Assembly (NCBI GenBank): GCA_014193395.1
Contig: BJHT01000004.1
Coordinates: 1-64,000 of the forward strand
Direction of reading: 5' to 3'
DNA from: Verrucomicrobiota bacterium
GTDB taxonomy: Bacteria > Verrucomicrobiota > Verrucomicrobiia > Limisphaerales > BJHT01
Length of the DNA: 64,000 nucleotides
Shown: one piece after another, positions 26,759-35,494 of the stretch
Numbering within the stretch: the stretch's first letter is position 1
Layout of the letters: the number at the start of each line of letters is the position of its first letter
Translations under genes and position numbers: made by a program
Notes under the pieces: generated by a model
Seen by the model: only the letters and a program-made list of their open reading frames with translations
What the model was told of the DNA's origin: nothing
Databases searched by the model: none

Positions 26759-26830
26759 GAGATGGAGGAGTTGGTGGACACGGAAGGGTGATTGGGCACC
26801 GACGAGTTATTCGACACGGAGAGTTTGTTC
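26759..26830. repeat. 18-nt imperfect tandem repeat between receiver gene and hemQ
   Basis: Four imperfect 18-nt units on the plus strand: gagatggaggagttggtg, gacacggaagggtgattg, ggcaccgacgagttattc, gacacggagagtttgttc. The last unit runs into the 3' end of the receiver gene. If translated upstream of hemQ they give SVxNNS-like hexapeptides. Confidence 0.6.
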
Positions 26831-27181
26831 GAGCAGCACGGGCAACTGGGCGAGCATGGCATCCTCGCTGGTCACCAGCGTCGCGCCGGCGGCGGAGGCG
26901 GCTTGACGGAGGGGTTCGTTGTTTTTGCCGGCGAAGGCCAGGACCGGCACATGACCCGCCTCGGGACTGCGGCGCAGATCGCGCAGCAGGGCGCAGGTGT
27001 CCACCGAACTGGACTCGAGATCGAGCAAGACGACCAGCGGCAGGAGCGACTCGGCGACCTCCACGAGCCGCTTGGTTTCGAGCACGGTCTCGACACGATA
27101 ACCCAAGTCGCGCAGCCGGTTGCCGACCTGGCTACCGGGCAGCAACTTCTCGTAGATGAGCAGGGCTACCGGTTGTTTCAT
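26807..27181 (-). CDS. CheY-like receiver domain protein, degenerate
   Basis: A 124-residue protein with the alternating beta/alpha pattern of response-regulator receivers: LVVLLDLESS carries the candidate phosphoacceptor aspartate, and PVLAFAGKN the region of the conserved lysine. The usual N-terminal acidic pair is missing (VALLIYEKLLPGS is found instead), so phosphorylation may be lost. There is no output domain. ATG 27181 (MKQPVALLIYE) is chosen; the longer frame is GC-rich noise. It probably shares a transcript with hemQ downstream. Confidence 0.75.
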   Translation of the reverse strand: MKQPVALLIYEKLLPGSQVGNRLRDLGYRVETVLETKRLVEVAESLLPLVVLLDLESSSVDTCALLRDLRRSPEAGHVPVLAFAGKNNEPLRQAASAAGATLVTSEDAMLAQLPVLLEQTLRVE

Positions 27182-27582
27182 TCGCGGTTCACGGTGGGGC
27201 GCGTTACTGGAAAATGCAAAAATTTTCGAGGTGCGCGCGTCGCCACGCGGTCCCGGCGCGCGGGCGGTCCCCGCCCGCAGCGGCGACGAAGGGGGGAGGA
27301 TGCGTGAAGTTTCCAGCGCCCTCTTGCCTGTGAACGCGCTGCAGCCGGGGACCGGTCGCGCGCCAGTGCGTCGCGTTCCATTCCCATGCCCCAAATTCCC
27401 CTGCCAAATTCGGCTGTTGTCGCGAGCGGTTACGGCTCGCGCCCGCCGCGCGCTTCAAAACCGCCAGCAATTCCCGTCGCTCCCTGCAATCTTCCCGCGC
27501 TGTGACCGGTCTCCCGCGCCTCGAAAGCTTGCGCAAAAACGATCCGGCTTGCTGCCACGGGGTCGCTTTCTATAGTGCGCCG
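27182..27582. other. gene-free divergent spacer upstream of serS
   Basis: About 400 nt between divergent genes. At 27373-27417 lies part of the family C sequence (cccatgccccaaattcccct then gccaaattcggc). No further gene is supported, and I cannot point to a clear promoter. Confidence 0.45.
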
Positions 27583-28884
27583 ATGTTGGACATAAAATTG
27601 ATTCGCGAGCAGCCGGATTTGGTTCGTCAGCGTCTGGCTTCGCGCGGCGGCGGCGACGAAACCCGCGTGACCGAGGTGCTCGCGCTCGACGAAGCCCGTC
27701 GCAAAGCGCTGGTCGAGGTGGAAAAAATCAAGGCCGACCGCAACCGCATCTCCAAGGAAATCGGCGTGTTGATGGCGCAGAAAAAACCCGCCGAAGCCGA
27801 AGCCCGCAAACAGGACACGCGCAACCTCGGCGACCGCATCGCCGAACTCGACCAGCAGGCCGCGACCGCTGAAGCCGCCCGCGACCAACTCATGCTCCGG
27901 CTGCCCAGTCTTCCCCACGCCACCGTGCCCGTCGGCCGCACTGCCGAGGACAATCCCGTTGTGCGCATCCACGGCGAAAAACCCACGCTGGCCTTCAAGC
28001 CCCGCACGCACATCGAGCTGTGTGAGCAACTCAAGCTCGTCGATTTCGCGCGCGGCACGAAGCTCTCCGGCAGCGGCTTTCTGCTCTACACGAACTGGGG
28101 CGCAAAGCTGGAGCGCGCCCTGACCCAGTTCCTCCTCGAGCTGCACTCGACGCAGCACGGCTACACCGAAGTCTCGCCGCCCTACATTGTCAGTCGCGAC
28201 TGCATGATCGGCGTCGGGCAGTTCCCGAAATTTGAAGACCAGGCCTACGCCGTGCGCGAAGGCAACGACGCCGCGTCGCTCGGCACGCTCTACCTCGTGC
28301 CGACCGCCGAAGCGCCGGTCGCCAACATTCATCGCGAGGAAATTCTCAAGGAAGCCCAGCTTCCCATCCGCTACTGCGCCTACAGCCCGTGCTTCCGCGC
28401 CGAGGCGGGCGCGGCGGGCGTCGGCACGCGCGGGATGATCCGCGTGCATCAGTTCGACAAGGTCGAGCTCATCAAAATCGTGAAGCCGCAGCACGGCTTC
28501 GACGAGCTCGAGGCGATGGTGGCCAACGCCGAGAAGGTGCTCCAGTTGCTCGGCCTGCATTATCGCGTCGTGCTGCTCTGCACCGGCGACATGGGCTTTG
28601 CCAGCGCCAAGACCTACGACATCGAGGTCTGGGCACCGGGGCAGGGGACCTATCTCGAAGTTTCCAGTTGCTCGAACTGCGAGGACTACCAGTCGCGCCG
28701 GATGAACCTGCGTTTCAAGGCCGAGACCGGGGAGAATATTTTCCCCCACCTCCTCAACGGCAGCGGCACCGCGCTGGCGCGCCTCTTCGTCGCGCTCCTC
28801 GAAACCCACCAGCAAGCCGACGGCAGCGTGCTGATCCCCGAGCCGCTCCGCCCTTATCTCAAAACCGACCGCCTCGTCCCCTAA
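27583..28884 (+). CDS. serS: seryl-tRNA synthetase
   Basis: Charges tRNA-Ser with serine in the cytoplasm. The 433-residue length is typical. ATG 27583 gives MLDIKLIREQPDLV, the standard N terminus. Residues ~30-110 form the two-helix coiled-coil tRNA-binding arm. Class II motif 2 is CFRAEAGAAGVGTRGMIRVH and motif 3 contains YLEVSSCSNCEDYQSRRM followed by NGSGTALARLFVALLET. All expected catalytic blocks are present. glgA follows on the same strand after 71 nt that contain a heptamer repeat. Confidence 0.96.
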   Translation: MLDIKLIREQPDLVRQRLASRGGGDETRVTEVLALDEARRKALVEVEKIKADRNRISKEIGVLMAQKKPAEAEARKQDTRNLGDRIAELDQQAATAEAARDQLMLRLPSLPHATVPVGRTAEDNPVVRIHGEKPTLAFKPRTHIELCEQLKLVDFARGTKLSGSGFLLYTNWGAKLERALTQFLLELHSTQHGYTEVSPPYIVSRDCMIGVGQFPKFEDQAYAVREGNDAASLGTLYLVPTAEAPVANIHREEILKEAQLPIRYCAYSPCFRAEAGAAGVGTRGMIRVHQFDKVELIKIVKPQHGFDELEAMVANAEKVLQLLGLHYRVVLLCTGDMGFASAKTYDIEVWAPGQGTYLEVSSCSNCEDYQSRRMNLRFKAETGENIFPHLLNGSGTALARLFVALLETHQQADGSVLIPEPLRPYLKTDRLVP

Positions 28885-28895
28885 GACCGCCGGTC

Positions 28896-28946
28896 GCCAC
28901 CCGTCACTCGTCACTCGTCACGCATCACGGATCACGCATCATTTTG
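28896..28946. repeat. 7-nt tandem repeat tract between serS and glgA
   Basis: The tract reads cgtcact cgtcact cgtcacg catcacg gatcacg catcatt, a degenerate period of 7. A sister tract with the same core (ggatcac ggttcac ggatcat ggatcac) lies at 42294-42329. Confidence 0.8.
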
Positions 28947-28955
28947 CCTAACCGC

Positions 28956-30422
28956 ATGAGAATCCTCCTGGGTGCCAGCGAACTCTTCCCCTACTCGAAG
29001 ACCGGTGGCCTCTCCGACATGGTCGGCGCGCTGGCCAAATGGCTCGCCAAAGCCGGGCATGACGTCGGTGTCGTGACGCCCCTCTACCGCGGCATCGCCA
29101 AGCAGTATCCCGCGCTCGAACCCCTCGACTACCGCCTTGATCTCCCGCTCGGCGCACGCACCGTCAGCGCCCAGGTCCATACGCTCGCCGCGGCCCCGCG
29201 GCTCACGATCTACTTCATCGACGTGCCCGAGTTCTACGACCGCTCGGCTCCGTATCAGGACAACGGCGTGGACTATCCGGACAACGCCGAGCGCTTCATC
29301 TATTTCGCCAAGTGCGTCGCGCATCTCGGCCGCTATCTGCCGTGGCGGCCGGAGCTGGTTCACGTCCACGACTGGCAGGCCGCGCTCGTGCCGACTTTCC
29401 TGCTGGATTACCGGCTGCGCGCGGGCGGCGGGAACCAGCCGCGCACCTGCTTCACCATCCACAACCTTGCGTTCCAAGGCACCTTCCCGCGCGCGAAATA
29501 TCCGCTCACGAATCTGCCGTGGGATTATTTTCAGCCCGCCGGCCTCGAGTTCTACGGCAGTCTGAACTGCCTGAAAGCCGGCATCCTCCACGCCGACCAG
29601 ATCACCACCGTTAGCGCCCGCTACGCCCGCGAGATCACCACCGAGGAGTTCGGCTGCGGCCTCGACGGCGCGTTGCGTGCGCGCGCTGGTTCGATCATCG
29701 GCATCTTGAACGGGGTCGATTACGAAGAGTGGAACACCGAGGAAAATCCCCACCTCAAGCATCCCTACTCCGTGCGCGATCTCTCCGGCAAGGCCGCGGA
29801 AAAAGCCGCGCTCCAGCACGAAATGGGGCTGCCCGTCCGCGCCGACGTGCCGCTATTCGGCGGCGTGACGCGGCTCACGGATCAAAAGGGCGTGGACCTC
29901 GTGTTGAGCGCGCTCGAGGAAATGCTCGCGACCAATCTCCAGTTCGTCCTGCTCGGCAGCGGGGCGCGGCCGTTCGAGGCAGCGTTCCGCGATTTGCAAA
30001 AACGCTTCCCGCAGCAGGTCGCCGTGCGCATCGGCTTCGACCAGGGCCTGTCGCATCGCATCGAGGCGGGCTGTGATTTTTTCCTCATGCCCTCACGCTT
30101 CGAGCCGTGCGGCCTGAACCAGATGTACAGCCTGCGCTACGGCACCATCCCGATCGTGCGCCGCACCGGTGTCCTCGACGATTCGGTCGTGGACGCCGCC
30201 GACGCCGCCGATGCCACCGAGGCCGCCGCCCGCGCCAACGGCATCAAGTTTTCCGACTGCTCGTCCGCCGCGCTGGTCCGGGCGATCCGCAAGGCGCTCG
30301 CCATCTACGAGGATGCGGCGGTGCTGCGCCAGTTTCGGGTCAACGGGATGACCGCCGACTTTTCGTGGGCGGGCACGGCGAAACGTTACGCGGAGGTTTA
30401 CAGGCAGATTCTGGCTCGCTAG
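28956..30422 (+). CDS. glgA: glycogen synthase (ADP-glucose type)
   Basis: A GT5 glycogen/starch synthase of 488 residues, elongating alpha-1,4-glucan from ADP-glucose. ATG 28956 gives MRILLGASELFPYSKTGGLS with the ADP-glucose-binding KTGGLSDMVGAL motif at about residues 15-26. Further blocks are HVHDWQAALVPTFLL, FTIHNLAFQGTFPRAKYPL in two pieces, the GVTRLTDQKGVDLV donor domain opening and MPSRFEPCGLNQMYSLRYG with the E-x7-E-type region. No other glycogen genes are adjacent. Confidence 0.94.
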   Translation: MRILLGASELFPYSKTGGLSDMVGALAKWLAKAGHDVGVVTPLYRGIAKQYPALEPLDYRLDLPLGARTVSAQVHTLAAAPRLTIYFIDVPEFYDRSAPYQDNGVDYPDNAERFIYFAKCVAHLGRYLPWRPELVHVHDWQAALVPTFLLDYRLRAGGGNQPRTCFTIHNLAFQGTFPRAKYPLTNLPWDYFQPAGLEFYGSLNCLKAGILHADQITTVSARYAREITTEEFGCGLDGALRARAGSIIGILNGVDYEEWNTEENPHLKHPYSVRDLSGKAAEKAALQHEMGLPVRADVPLFGGVTRLTDQKGVDLVLSALEEMLATNLQFVLLGSGARPFEAAFRDLQKRFPQQVAVRIGFDQGLSHRIEAGCDFFLMPSRFEPCGLNQMYSLRYGTIPIVRRTGVLDDSVVDAADAADATEAAARANGIKFSDCSSAALVRAIRKALAIYEDAAVLRQFRVNGMTADFSWAGTAKRYAEVYRQILAR

Positions 30423-30439
30423 GGTCCGCAGCGTGACCC

Positions 30440-30793
30440 ATGGAAAAACTCCAACCGAGGAGCGTTGTGGAAAAAGCCGCGGCTGAAGACACGGTGAAAT
30501 GCGCCAAGTGCGGCCACCGCAATCCGCGCGGAGCGGTCGAGTGCTCCCATTGCTCGGCGCACCTCTACATCGAGTGTCCGCACTGCACCCACCGCAATCC
30601 GCGCTCGCGGCGCTCCTGCTCCGAATGTGGCAAACGCCTCCGCCACGGGCTGCTCAAGAAAATGAAGCGCTGGGTGTTCGGCCGCGGCCGCAAGCACACC
30701 ATCATCCTTACGGGCATCACGATCGTGCTCGTCTTCTTCCTCTGCTGGGCCGCTTTCGCCATCGCCGAGTTTCGTTTCTTCGATCATCGCTGA
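30440..30793 (+). CDS. double zinc-ribbon protein with one membrane helix
   Basis: A 117-residue protein with four CxxC pairs: CAKCGHRNPRG, CSHC, CPHCTHRNPRS and CSECGKR (residues ~21-65), making two DZANK-type zinc ribbons. A basic linker (LKKMKRWVFGRGRKH) leads to one strong transmembrane helix (IILTGITIVLVFFLCWAAFA) near the C terminus. It is therefore likely a tail-anchored inner-membrane protein with a cytoplasmic zinc domain. The function is unknown. It starts 17 nt after glgA and may be co-transcribed. Confidence 0.75.
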   Translation: MEKLQPRSVVEKAAAEDTVKCAKCGHRNPRGAVECSHCSAHLYIECPHCTHRNPRSRRSCSECGKRLRHGLLKKMKRWVFGRGRKHTIILTGITIVLVFFLCWAAFAIAEFRFFDHR

Positions 30794-31013
30794 GGTCGAT
30801 TTCCACAGCGCCTGCCAGCTTGAAACTGGAACGTGCCGGGGTCTGGGAAGCACGGAGAAACCCTTGCAAACACGGATGAAACCGGCCCACGCCGTTCACC
30901 CTCCCGACGCACATCCTCATTACAAATCCCCCCCCATCCGTTTCCATCCGTGGTTGAAAATCGGTTTTTGCTTTGAATCCCCCCGTCCCCAATCCGATGC
31001 TGCGCCCAATCCT
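30794..31013. other. short spacer with decamer repeat
   Basis: At 30926-30962 lies catccgtttccatccgtggt, another member of the 10-nt repeat class seen at 17799 and 57483. No gene is supported. Confidence 0.5.
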
Positions 31014-32498
31014 ATGAAAACATTCCTGCTCCCCCGGTCCCTTTGCGTCCTGCTCCTGCTCGGCAGTTTCGCGAGTCTCGCATCCGCGGCAGCCCCGGAC
31101 CTGCGCTACCAGTTCAAGGCCGGCAGCAACCACGTCTATTCGCTCAAGCTCGAGGCGAACGAACCCAAGTTCATCTCCACCCTCGAGGGCACCGTCACTT
31201 ACAACGTGAAATCGGCCACCGCCGACAGCATGACCCTCGTTGCCCGTGGCGCGCTCCGCACCGCGCGCAAGGGCAAGGAGGGTGCCGCCGCGCCACGTCC
31301 GCCGATGGGGCCGGGCTTGGGGGACATGCTGCGCGTGGGCGGCTTTCGGTTCGGCATGCCACACATGGGCGGGCCGTTCGGAGCGCCGCCTGATGAGGTG
31401 GAGATCAATGCCAAGGGACAGGTCGTGCGCGAGACCGGTGACACCACGCTGCCGCAGGCGCTCGGGGCATTGAGCCGACTGGTGGTCGAGCCGCTCGCGG
31501 CGGCCGGCGAGTCCCCGTTCGAGTTGGCGGGCAATTGCACGTTGATCCTCGAGGAAAAAGTCTTTCGCACGCCCATGACCTACACGCTCAAGGAAGTGCG
31601 GCTGCCGGCGAAGGAAAAGACCGTTTACACCTATGCGAAGGCCACGGGTGACACCGTGACGGTGACGAAGACCTACGAGATGAAGACGCTGGCCACCGTG
31701 GGCGGCGTGCCGCGCTTCGAGCTGAAGGGCGCGGGGACGAACGTCTTCGATGCGAAGCTCGGGCTGTTTCGCACCATCGAGTTCAACGGCACCATCGTGG
31801 AGTCCACGGAGAACGTCACCGTCCGCACGCCGCTCACGTTGATCGCCAAGCTGCTCGAGGGGGCCGAGATCGCCGCGGCGCAGAAAGCCGCCGCCCTCCC
31901 GCCCAAGGCCGAAACCAAGCCCCTCTCCGCCGACGACCGCACGTCGCTCCTCGCCGATCTGCGCTCTCCCGACAAGGCGCGGCGCAGCGTCGCCATCAGC
32001 CGTTTCGGCACCGCGAAGCCCGAAGGCAACAAGGCCGAAATCGCCGCCGTGCTGTTGCCGCTGATGAAAGACACCGATCACTTCACCCGCCAGAACGTCG
32101 CCAAAGCCCTCGGCATCTGGGGCGATGCCGACGCCGTCGAGCCGCTGCTGGCGCTGTTGACCGACCCGCAGTTCAACGTGCGCTGGGCGGCCATCGAAGC
32201 GCTCGGCGCCCTGCAAGACCCGCGCGCGGCCGCCACGCTCGCCCGCATGATTGCGGATAAAAAAGAAACGTTCCAATGCAGCCAGGCGCTGAAGGTGCTC
32301 GGTCGCGTCGCCGAACCCGAGGTCTTGAAACTCCTCGCCGACACCCGCCCTGAGACGCGCCGCGAAGCCTGCCAAATTCTCAAAACCATCGGCTCATCCG
32401 CGAGCCTGCCCGCCCTCGAAAAAGCCGCCAGCGACGGCGACCAATTGACAGCCATGTTCGCCAAGCAAGCCCTCAAGGACGTGAAAGAACGCAAGTAG
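31014..32498 (+). CDS. exported HEAT-repeat protein
   Basis: A 494-residue secreted or periplasmic protein. The start is ATG 31014, with a signal peptide (LCVLLLLGSFASLASA). Residues ~25-320 form a beta-rich domain of unknown type that begins APDLRYQFKAGSNHVYSLKL. The C-terminal ~170 residues are HEAT-like helical repeats (TRQNVAKALGIWGDADAVEP and RWAAIEALGALQDPRAAATL). Similar architectures are common in verrucomicrobial secretomes and probably serve as scaffolds. No catalytic residues are recognised. Confidence 0.78.
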   Translation: MKTFLLPRSLCVLLLLGSFASLASAAAPDLRYQFKAGSNHVYSLKLEANEPKFISTLEGTVTYNVKSATADSMTLVARGALRTARKGKEGAAAPRPPMGPGLGDMLRVGGFRFGMPHMGGPFGAPPDEVEINAKGQVVRETGDTTLPQALGALSRLVVEPLAAAGESPFELAGNCTLILEEKVFRTPMTYTLKEVRLPAKEKTVYTYAKATGDTVTVTKTYEMKTLATVGGVPRFELKGAGTNVFDAKLGLFRTIEFNGTIVESTENVTVRTPLTLIAKLLEGAEIAAAQKAAALPPKAETKPLSADDRTSLLADLRSPDKARRSVAISRFGTAKPEGNKAEIAAVLLPLMKDTDHFTRQNVAKALGIWGDADAVEPLLALLTDPQFNVRWAAIEALGALQDPRAAATLARMIADKKETFQCSQALKVLGRVAEPEVLKLLADTRPETRREACQILKTIGSSASLPALEKAASDGDQLTAMFAKQALKDVKERK

Positions 32499-32601
32499 TT
32501 GCCCGGCGCGTGCGGTCACTTCGGCCACGCGCTTGGCGAAAAGGGTTCGCTCGAGTGCCCTACGCTTGACTAGTTGTGGTTGTCTGAAAAGTCTGCGGCA
32601 G

Positions 32602-32690
32602 GCCGGCAGCCGCTGACGTGAGGAGGCGGATTTCCCCGCAGTTCGCGTGGGTTCCCTCCGCCTCCTCACGTGGACGGCTACGTTTTTACA
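32602..32690. repeat. palindromic repeat gtgaggaggcgg / ccgcctcctcac
   Basis: Arms gccgctgacgtgaggaggcg (around 32608) and tccgcctcctcacgtggacg (around 32656) form a long inverted repeat with a ~25-nt loop. Related sequence brackets the family B copy at 55965-56310 (gccgacgtgaggaggcg on the left, gcctccgcctcgtcacctcg on the right). It lies between convergent genes, so a transcription-termination role is possible. Confidence 0.7.
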
Positions 32691-32735
32691 CAGTCTGTTG
32701 AGTGCGAAACACGGACCGCATGAGTCGCACCGTGC

Positions 32736-33809
32736 TCAACGCCGCGGGGCGTTCCCCAGTTGCCCGGTGAGGTTCGCGAGCGCGTCTTGGGCGGCGGGCA
32801 GCTTGTCCACCTGCCGCACCGGGATGCCGATGGCGGCGCAGGCCGGTTGCAGCACGGCGACGAGTTCCGCCCGGTCCACGTGAATCGCCTGCGGCCGCGC
32901 GGCCGCCGCCACCAATCCCTGCTTCAGCACCGTGCCGGCCAGCTCGGCCAGCGGTCGATTGCCCCCCAGGACTTCGCCGTTGAAAATGAGATGACTGGCG
33001 CGATCCGACATCAACGCCAGGCGCCCGATGACGGGCCGCCCCGCCTTGGGGTCCGTAAATGACATCTCCGGCACCAGCGGCGCGGTGAATTCAAAGACTG
33101 CATTTTCGCGCACTGGCAACGCGCCCAATTGCGCCACCTCGGCGGCGGAAAACCGCACTGGTTCCAGCACCGGAGTCGGCGGCGGCACCATCGGGAGCCA
33201 TTCGATTTCGTCGCTGCGCAACGGCCCCGTGCCGGCGGGGACCACGGCGATTTCGCCCGGTTTGCATGCGGCGAAAAGATCGGGCGTGCGCGCGAAGAGT
33301 TCCGCGACCCGCGCAATCTTCGCCAGATCCGCGGCGAGCTGCCGCGCGTCCAGCTCGGTCACGAACCACGGCAAAAAGCCCGGGGAACTGCTCTGAAACT
33401 TGGGCCACACGCAGCCGCGTCCCGTGGGCTTAAAAGCGGCCGTCGCCAGCAGCGCGAGGTCGGGCGCTTCCATTTCCGGCTTCCTGACCCACTCGGCTTT
33501 CAGCGCGTCGAGCGACTCCAAATACGCGGCCGTATCCTCCGGATCATCCTGGCGGGTGGCGAGCTTGTGAATCCAGCCCAGGCCCGACGGTCCCCGGTTT
33601 ATCGCCACGCCAAACACCTCGCCGAGCGAACCCATGACCGAGGCCACGCGCAACTCGCCGGTGACGTCATCGCGCAGGCCGACCAGATGCCGGTCGTCCA
33701 TGAATTTCCACGGCGTCAGTTGGAACACCTGATGAGCGGCAGCCACCAGCGCCTGGGCGGTTTCCGCGGACACACGGGGCGGGTTTGGAATCCGATTTTT
33801 TGCAGACAT
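32736..33809 (-). CDS. unknown protein, about 357 aa (possible DUF6930-like)
   Basis: I do not recognise this gene with confidence. It begins MSAKNRIPNPPRVSAETAQA (ATG 33809), then TPWKFMDDRHLVGLRDDVTG and GELRVASVMGSLGEVFGVAI, suggesting a cytoplasmic alpha/beta protein. The later part repeats a FTDPKAGRPVIGRLALMSD-like strand-rich module. Some proteins of this look are annotated DUF6930/DUF7309, but I cannot confirm membership. No signal peptide or membrane segment. It stands alone between repeats, convergent with the HEAT-repeat gene. Confidence 0.65.
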   Translation of the reverse strand: MSAKNRIPNPPRVSAETAQALVAAAHQVFQLTPWKFMDDRHLVGLRDDVTGELRVASVMGSLGEVFGVAINRGPSGLGWIHKLATRQDDPEDTAAYLESLDALKAEWVRKPEMEAPDLALLATAAFKPTGRGCVWPKFQSSSPGFLPWFVTELDARQLAADLAKIARVAELFARTPDLFAACKPGEIAVVPAGTGPLRSDEIEWLPMVPPPTPVLEPVRFSAAEVAQLGALPVRENAVFEFTAPLVPEMSFTDPKAGRPVIGRLALMSDRASHLIFNGEVLGGNRPLAELAGTVLKQGLVAAAARPQAIHVDRAELVAVLQPACAAIGIPVRQVDKLPAAQDALANLTGQLGNAPRR

Positions 33810-33918
33810 GAAAAAAGCCTGCACGGTGCGCTACCGATCACAAGCTTGTCTTCGCACCGCGCGCGCTGGAGCCGCAGACGGGCTGGCCGAGGGCGCATCA
33901 GCAGCGGGCCGCACCGCG

Positions 33919-33990
33919 GAAATCCCGCAGATTCAAGGCGGCCACCGATGGGGATTTGAATCTGTGGTCGCCTTGAATCAGCGGGATTCC
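33919..33990. repeat. long hairpin (25-bp arms)
   Basis: The arm at 33921-33945 (aatcccgcagattcaaggcg and gccac) pairs with 33964-33988 (gtggtcgccttgaatcagcg and ggatt) with two mismatches, enclosing an 18-nt loop. It is intergenic and lies just before a family B repeat. Confidence 0.8.
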
Positions 33991-34021
33991 CTGGGCAGGC
34001 GACGCACCTTGGGTGCGGCGC

Positions 34022-34207
34022 GCCTTTGTAGGAGTCGAGGTAACGAGACTCTAACCTTCTTCCACGCGACGCGCATTCGAACCTCCGAAACGCGCCACCC
34101 GCGACGCAGGCAGCCTCCAACCCGCCCTTCACAAATCAGCGCATGAGACTCCGCCCTTTGCTCTCGGGGAGGAGGTTAGAGTCTCCTCACGTCGTCTCCT
34201 ACAAAGG
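34022..34207. repeat. ~186-bp inverted-end repeat, family B, copy 2
   Basis: The left arm contains tttgtaggagtcgaggtaac then gagactctaacc; the right arm near 34170-34207 is the approximate reverse complement (gaggttagagtctcctcacg then tctcctacaaag). The middle has diverged more than in the other two copies. It is gene-free and lies 169 nt upstream of the transglutaminase start, so it could supply the 5' leader. Confidence 0.8.
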
Positions 34208-34375
34208 TTGGAACTCGCGCGTGGTCGGGGAAAATATCCAGCGGTTGACTGGCCTTCCGGCGGAGCACAGCGTCGCCGCATGACCACCGACCAACCGCCA
34301 GTCGCATCTGTTTGCCACCCACCAAAATGCTTCGGTAGCTGGCGGTTCCTCGGTCGCGACCAGCAGGTGTGCTTC

Positions 34376-35347
34376 ATGCAAATACCCCGATGGTTATTGG
34401 TTGGAATCACGCTGTCGTACTGCCTGTCCGCGGCCGTCGCGGCGGCTCCGAGTGCGTCGTCGTCGAACCCGCTACCGTCCGTGGTCGATCTCACCGGCCC
34501 TGATTTTAATCCGCCTGACTGCCCGGCTTGGGCGAAGGAAACGCTGCCCGCCTGGCTCGCGCCGCATGTCGGCAGAAATGGGCTGCCGGTTCAGTGGCGT
34601 CCGCGCGGCATGCTCGGCGCGAGCGTGCGGGGAATTGATCGCTACCAGGCCAATCAGTTTGTTTATTTCCGCGCCGAGACCGCCGCGTATCTCGACAAGG
34701 AGTACACGCCGCTGACGGTGAAGTACCAAACCGGAACGCTCCCGAGTTATGAGAAGCTCGCGGCGCAATTCACGACCGGTGTGAAAACCGACACGGCCAA
34801 GGCGGTCGCGCTGCTGCTGGCGATGCCGAAGTTCTTCCGGCATCCGGTCATGCCGCCGCTCGGCGCGCCCGCCCGCCCGGATCGCAACTTGGAAGATGAG
34901 CCGTTGCTGGCGAGCGGCACCGGTTGGTGCAACGAGCAGGCGCGCGTCTTCATCCGCCTGTGCCAGGTCACCGGCATTCCCGCGCGGATGGTGCATCTCT
35001 TCGGACAGAATCACACGGTCGCCGAGTTTTTCGCCGCGGGCCGCTGGGCCTTGGCGGACACGAGCAATTTCTTCGTCGTTCCCGATCTGGCGGCGGGCAC
35101 CAACAGCGCCGAACTGCGCCTGCTCTCGGCCGCGCAATGCCACGACCGCGGCCCCGGTCAGCGCGCTTACGCCGAAGCCCGCCAGCGCCGTGGGAAAGAG
35201 ATGCTGGCAATGTCCGACGCCGAACTCGGTTTCAAAACCCCCGCCCAAGTCGCGAAGTGGCGAGCGGCGGAAGCCAAACTTTCCGTGGATGAATTGGCGC
35301 AGCGCGACATCGGCTTCGGCGTGATCAATTGTCCCTTGCCGCGGTGA
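34376..35347 (+). CDS. exported transglutaminase-like cysteine protein
   Basis: A 323-residue protein. ATG 34376 gives MQIPRWLLVGITLSYCLSAA, a plausible signal peptide; the longer frame upstream lies in the repeat leader. The transglutaminase core has the catalytic cysteine in GTGWCNEQARVFIRLCQVTG, followed by IPARMVHLFGQNHTVAEFF with the catalytic histidine and WALADTSNFF with the aspartate. It probably acts on peptides or peptidoglycan stems in the periplasm as a hydrolase or transferase. The substrate is unknown. Confidence 0.8.
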   Translation: MQIPRWLLVGITLSYCLSAAVAAAPSASSSNPLPSVVDLTGPDFNPPDCPAWAKETLPAWLAPHVGRNGLPVQWRPRGMLGASVRGIDRYQANQFVYFRAETAAYLDKEYTPLTVKYQTGTLPSYEKLAAQFTTGVKTDTAKAVALLLAMPKFFRHPVMPPLGAPARPDRNLEDEPLLASGTGWCNEQARVFIRLCQVTGIPARMVHLFGQNHTVAEFFAAGRWALADTSNFFVVPDLAAGTNSAELRLLSAAQCHDRGPGQRAYAEARQRRGKEMLAMSDAELGFKTPAQVAKWRAAEAKLSVDELAQRDIGFGVINCPLPR

Positions 35348-35494
35348 GGTGGTCGCAGGGTGCCGGACGGGCAAAGTGAAATTGAGCGCCGCGGTACAAT
35401 GGCGAGCCCCCGCCGCCCGCGGCGGCCGGATTCCAAACTCCGGCGACTTTGCGGAGATGAAAAAAACGTGGCGAAGCCGCCGCCGCGGCGGGGG

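Noticed and set aside
26746-26862. Upstream extension of hemQ
   Set aside because: The residues are a repeat-derived Ser/Asn/Pro tract and overlap the receiver gene; the family starts near MPLPVIKLDQG.
28389-28955. Upstream extension of glgA
   Set aside because: It runs inside serS in another frame; the true start is MRILLGASELFPYS.
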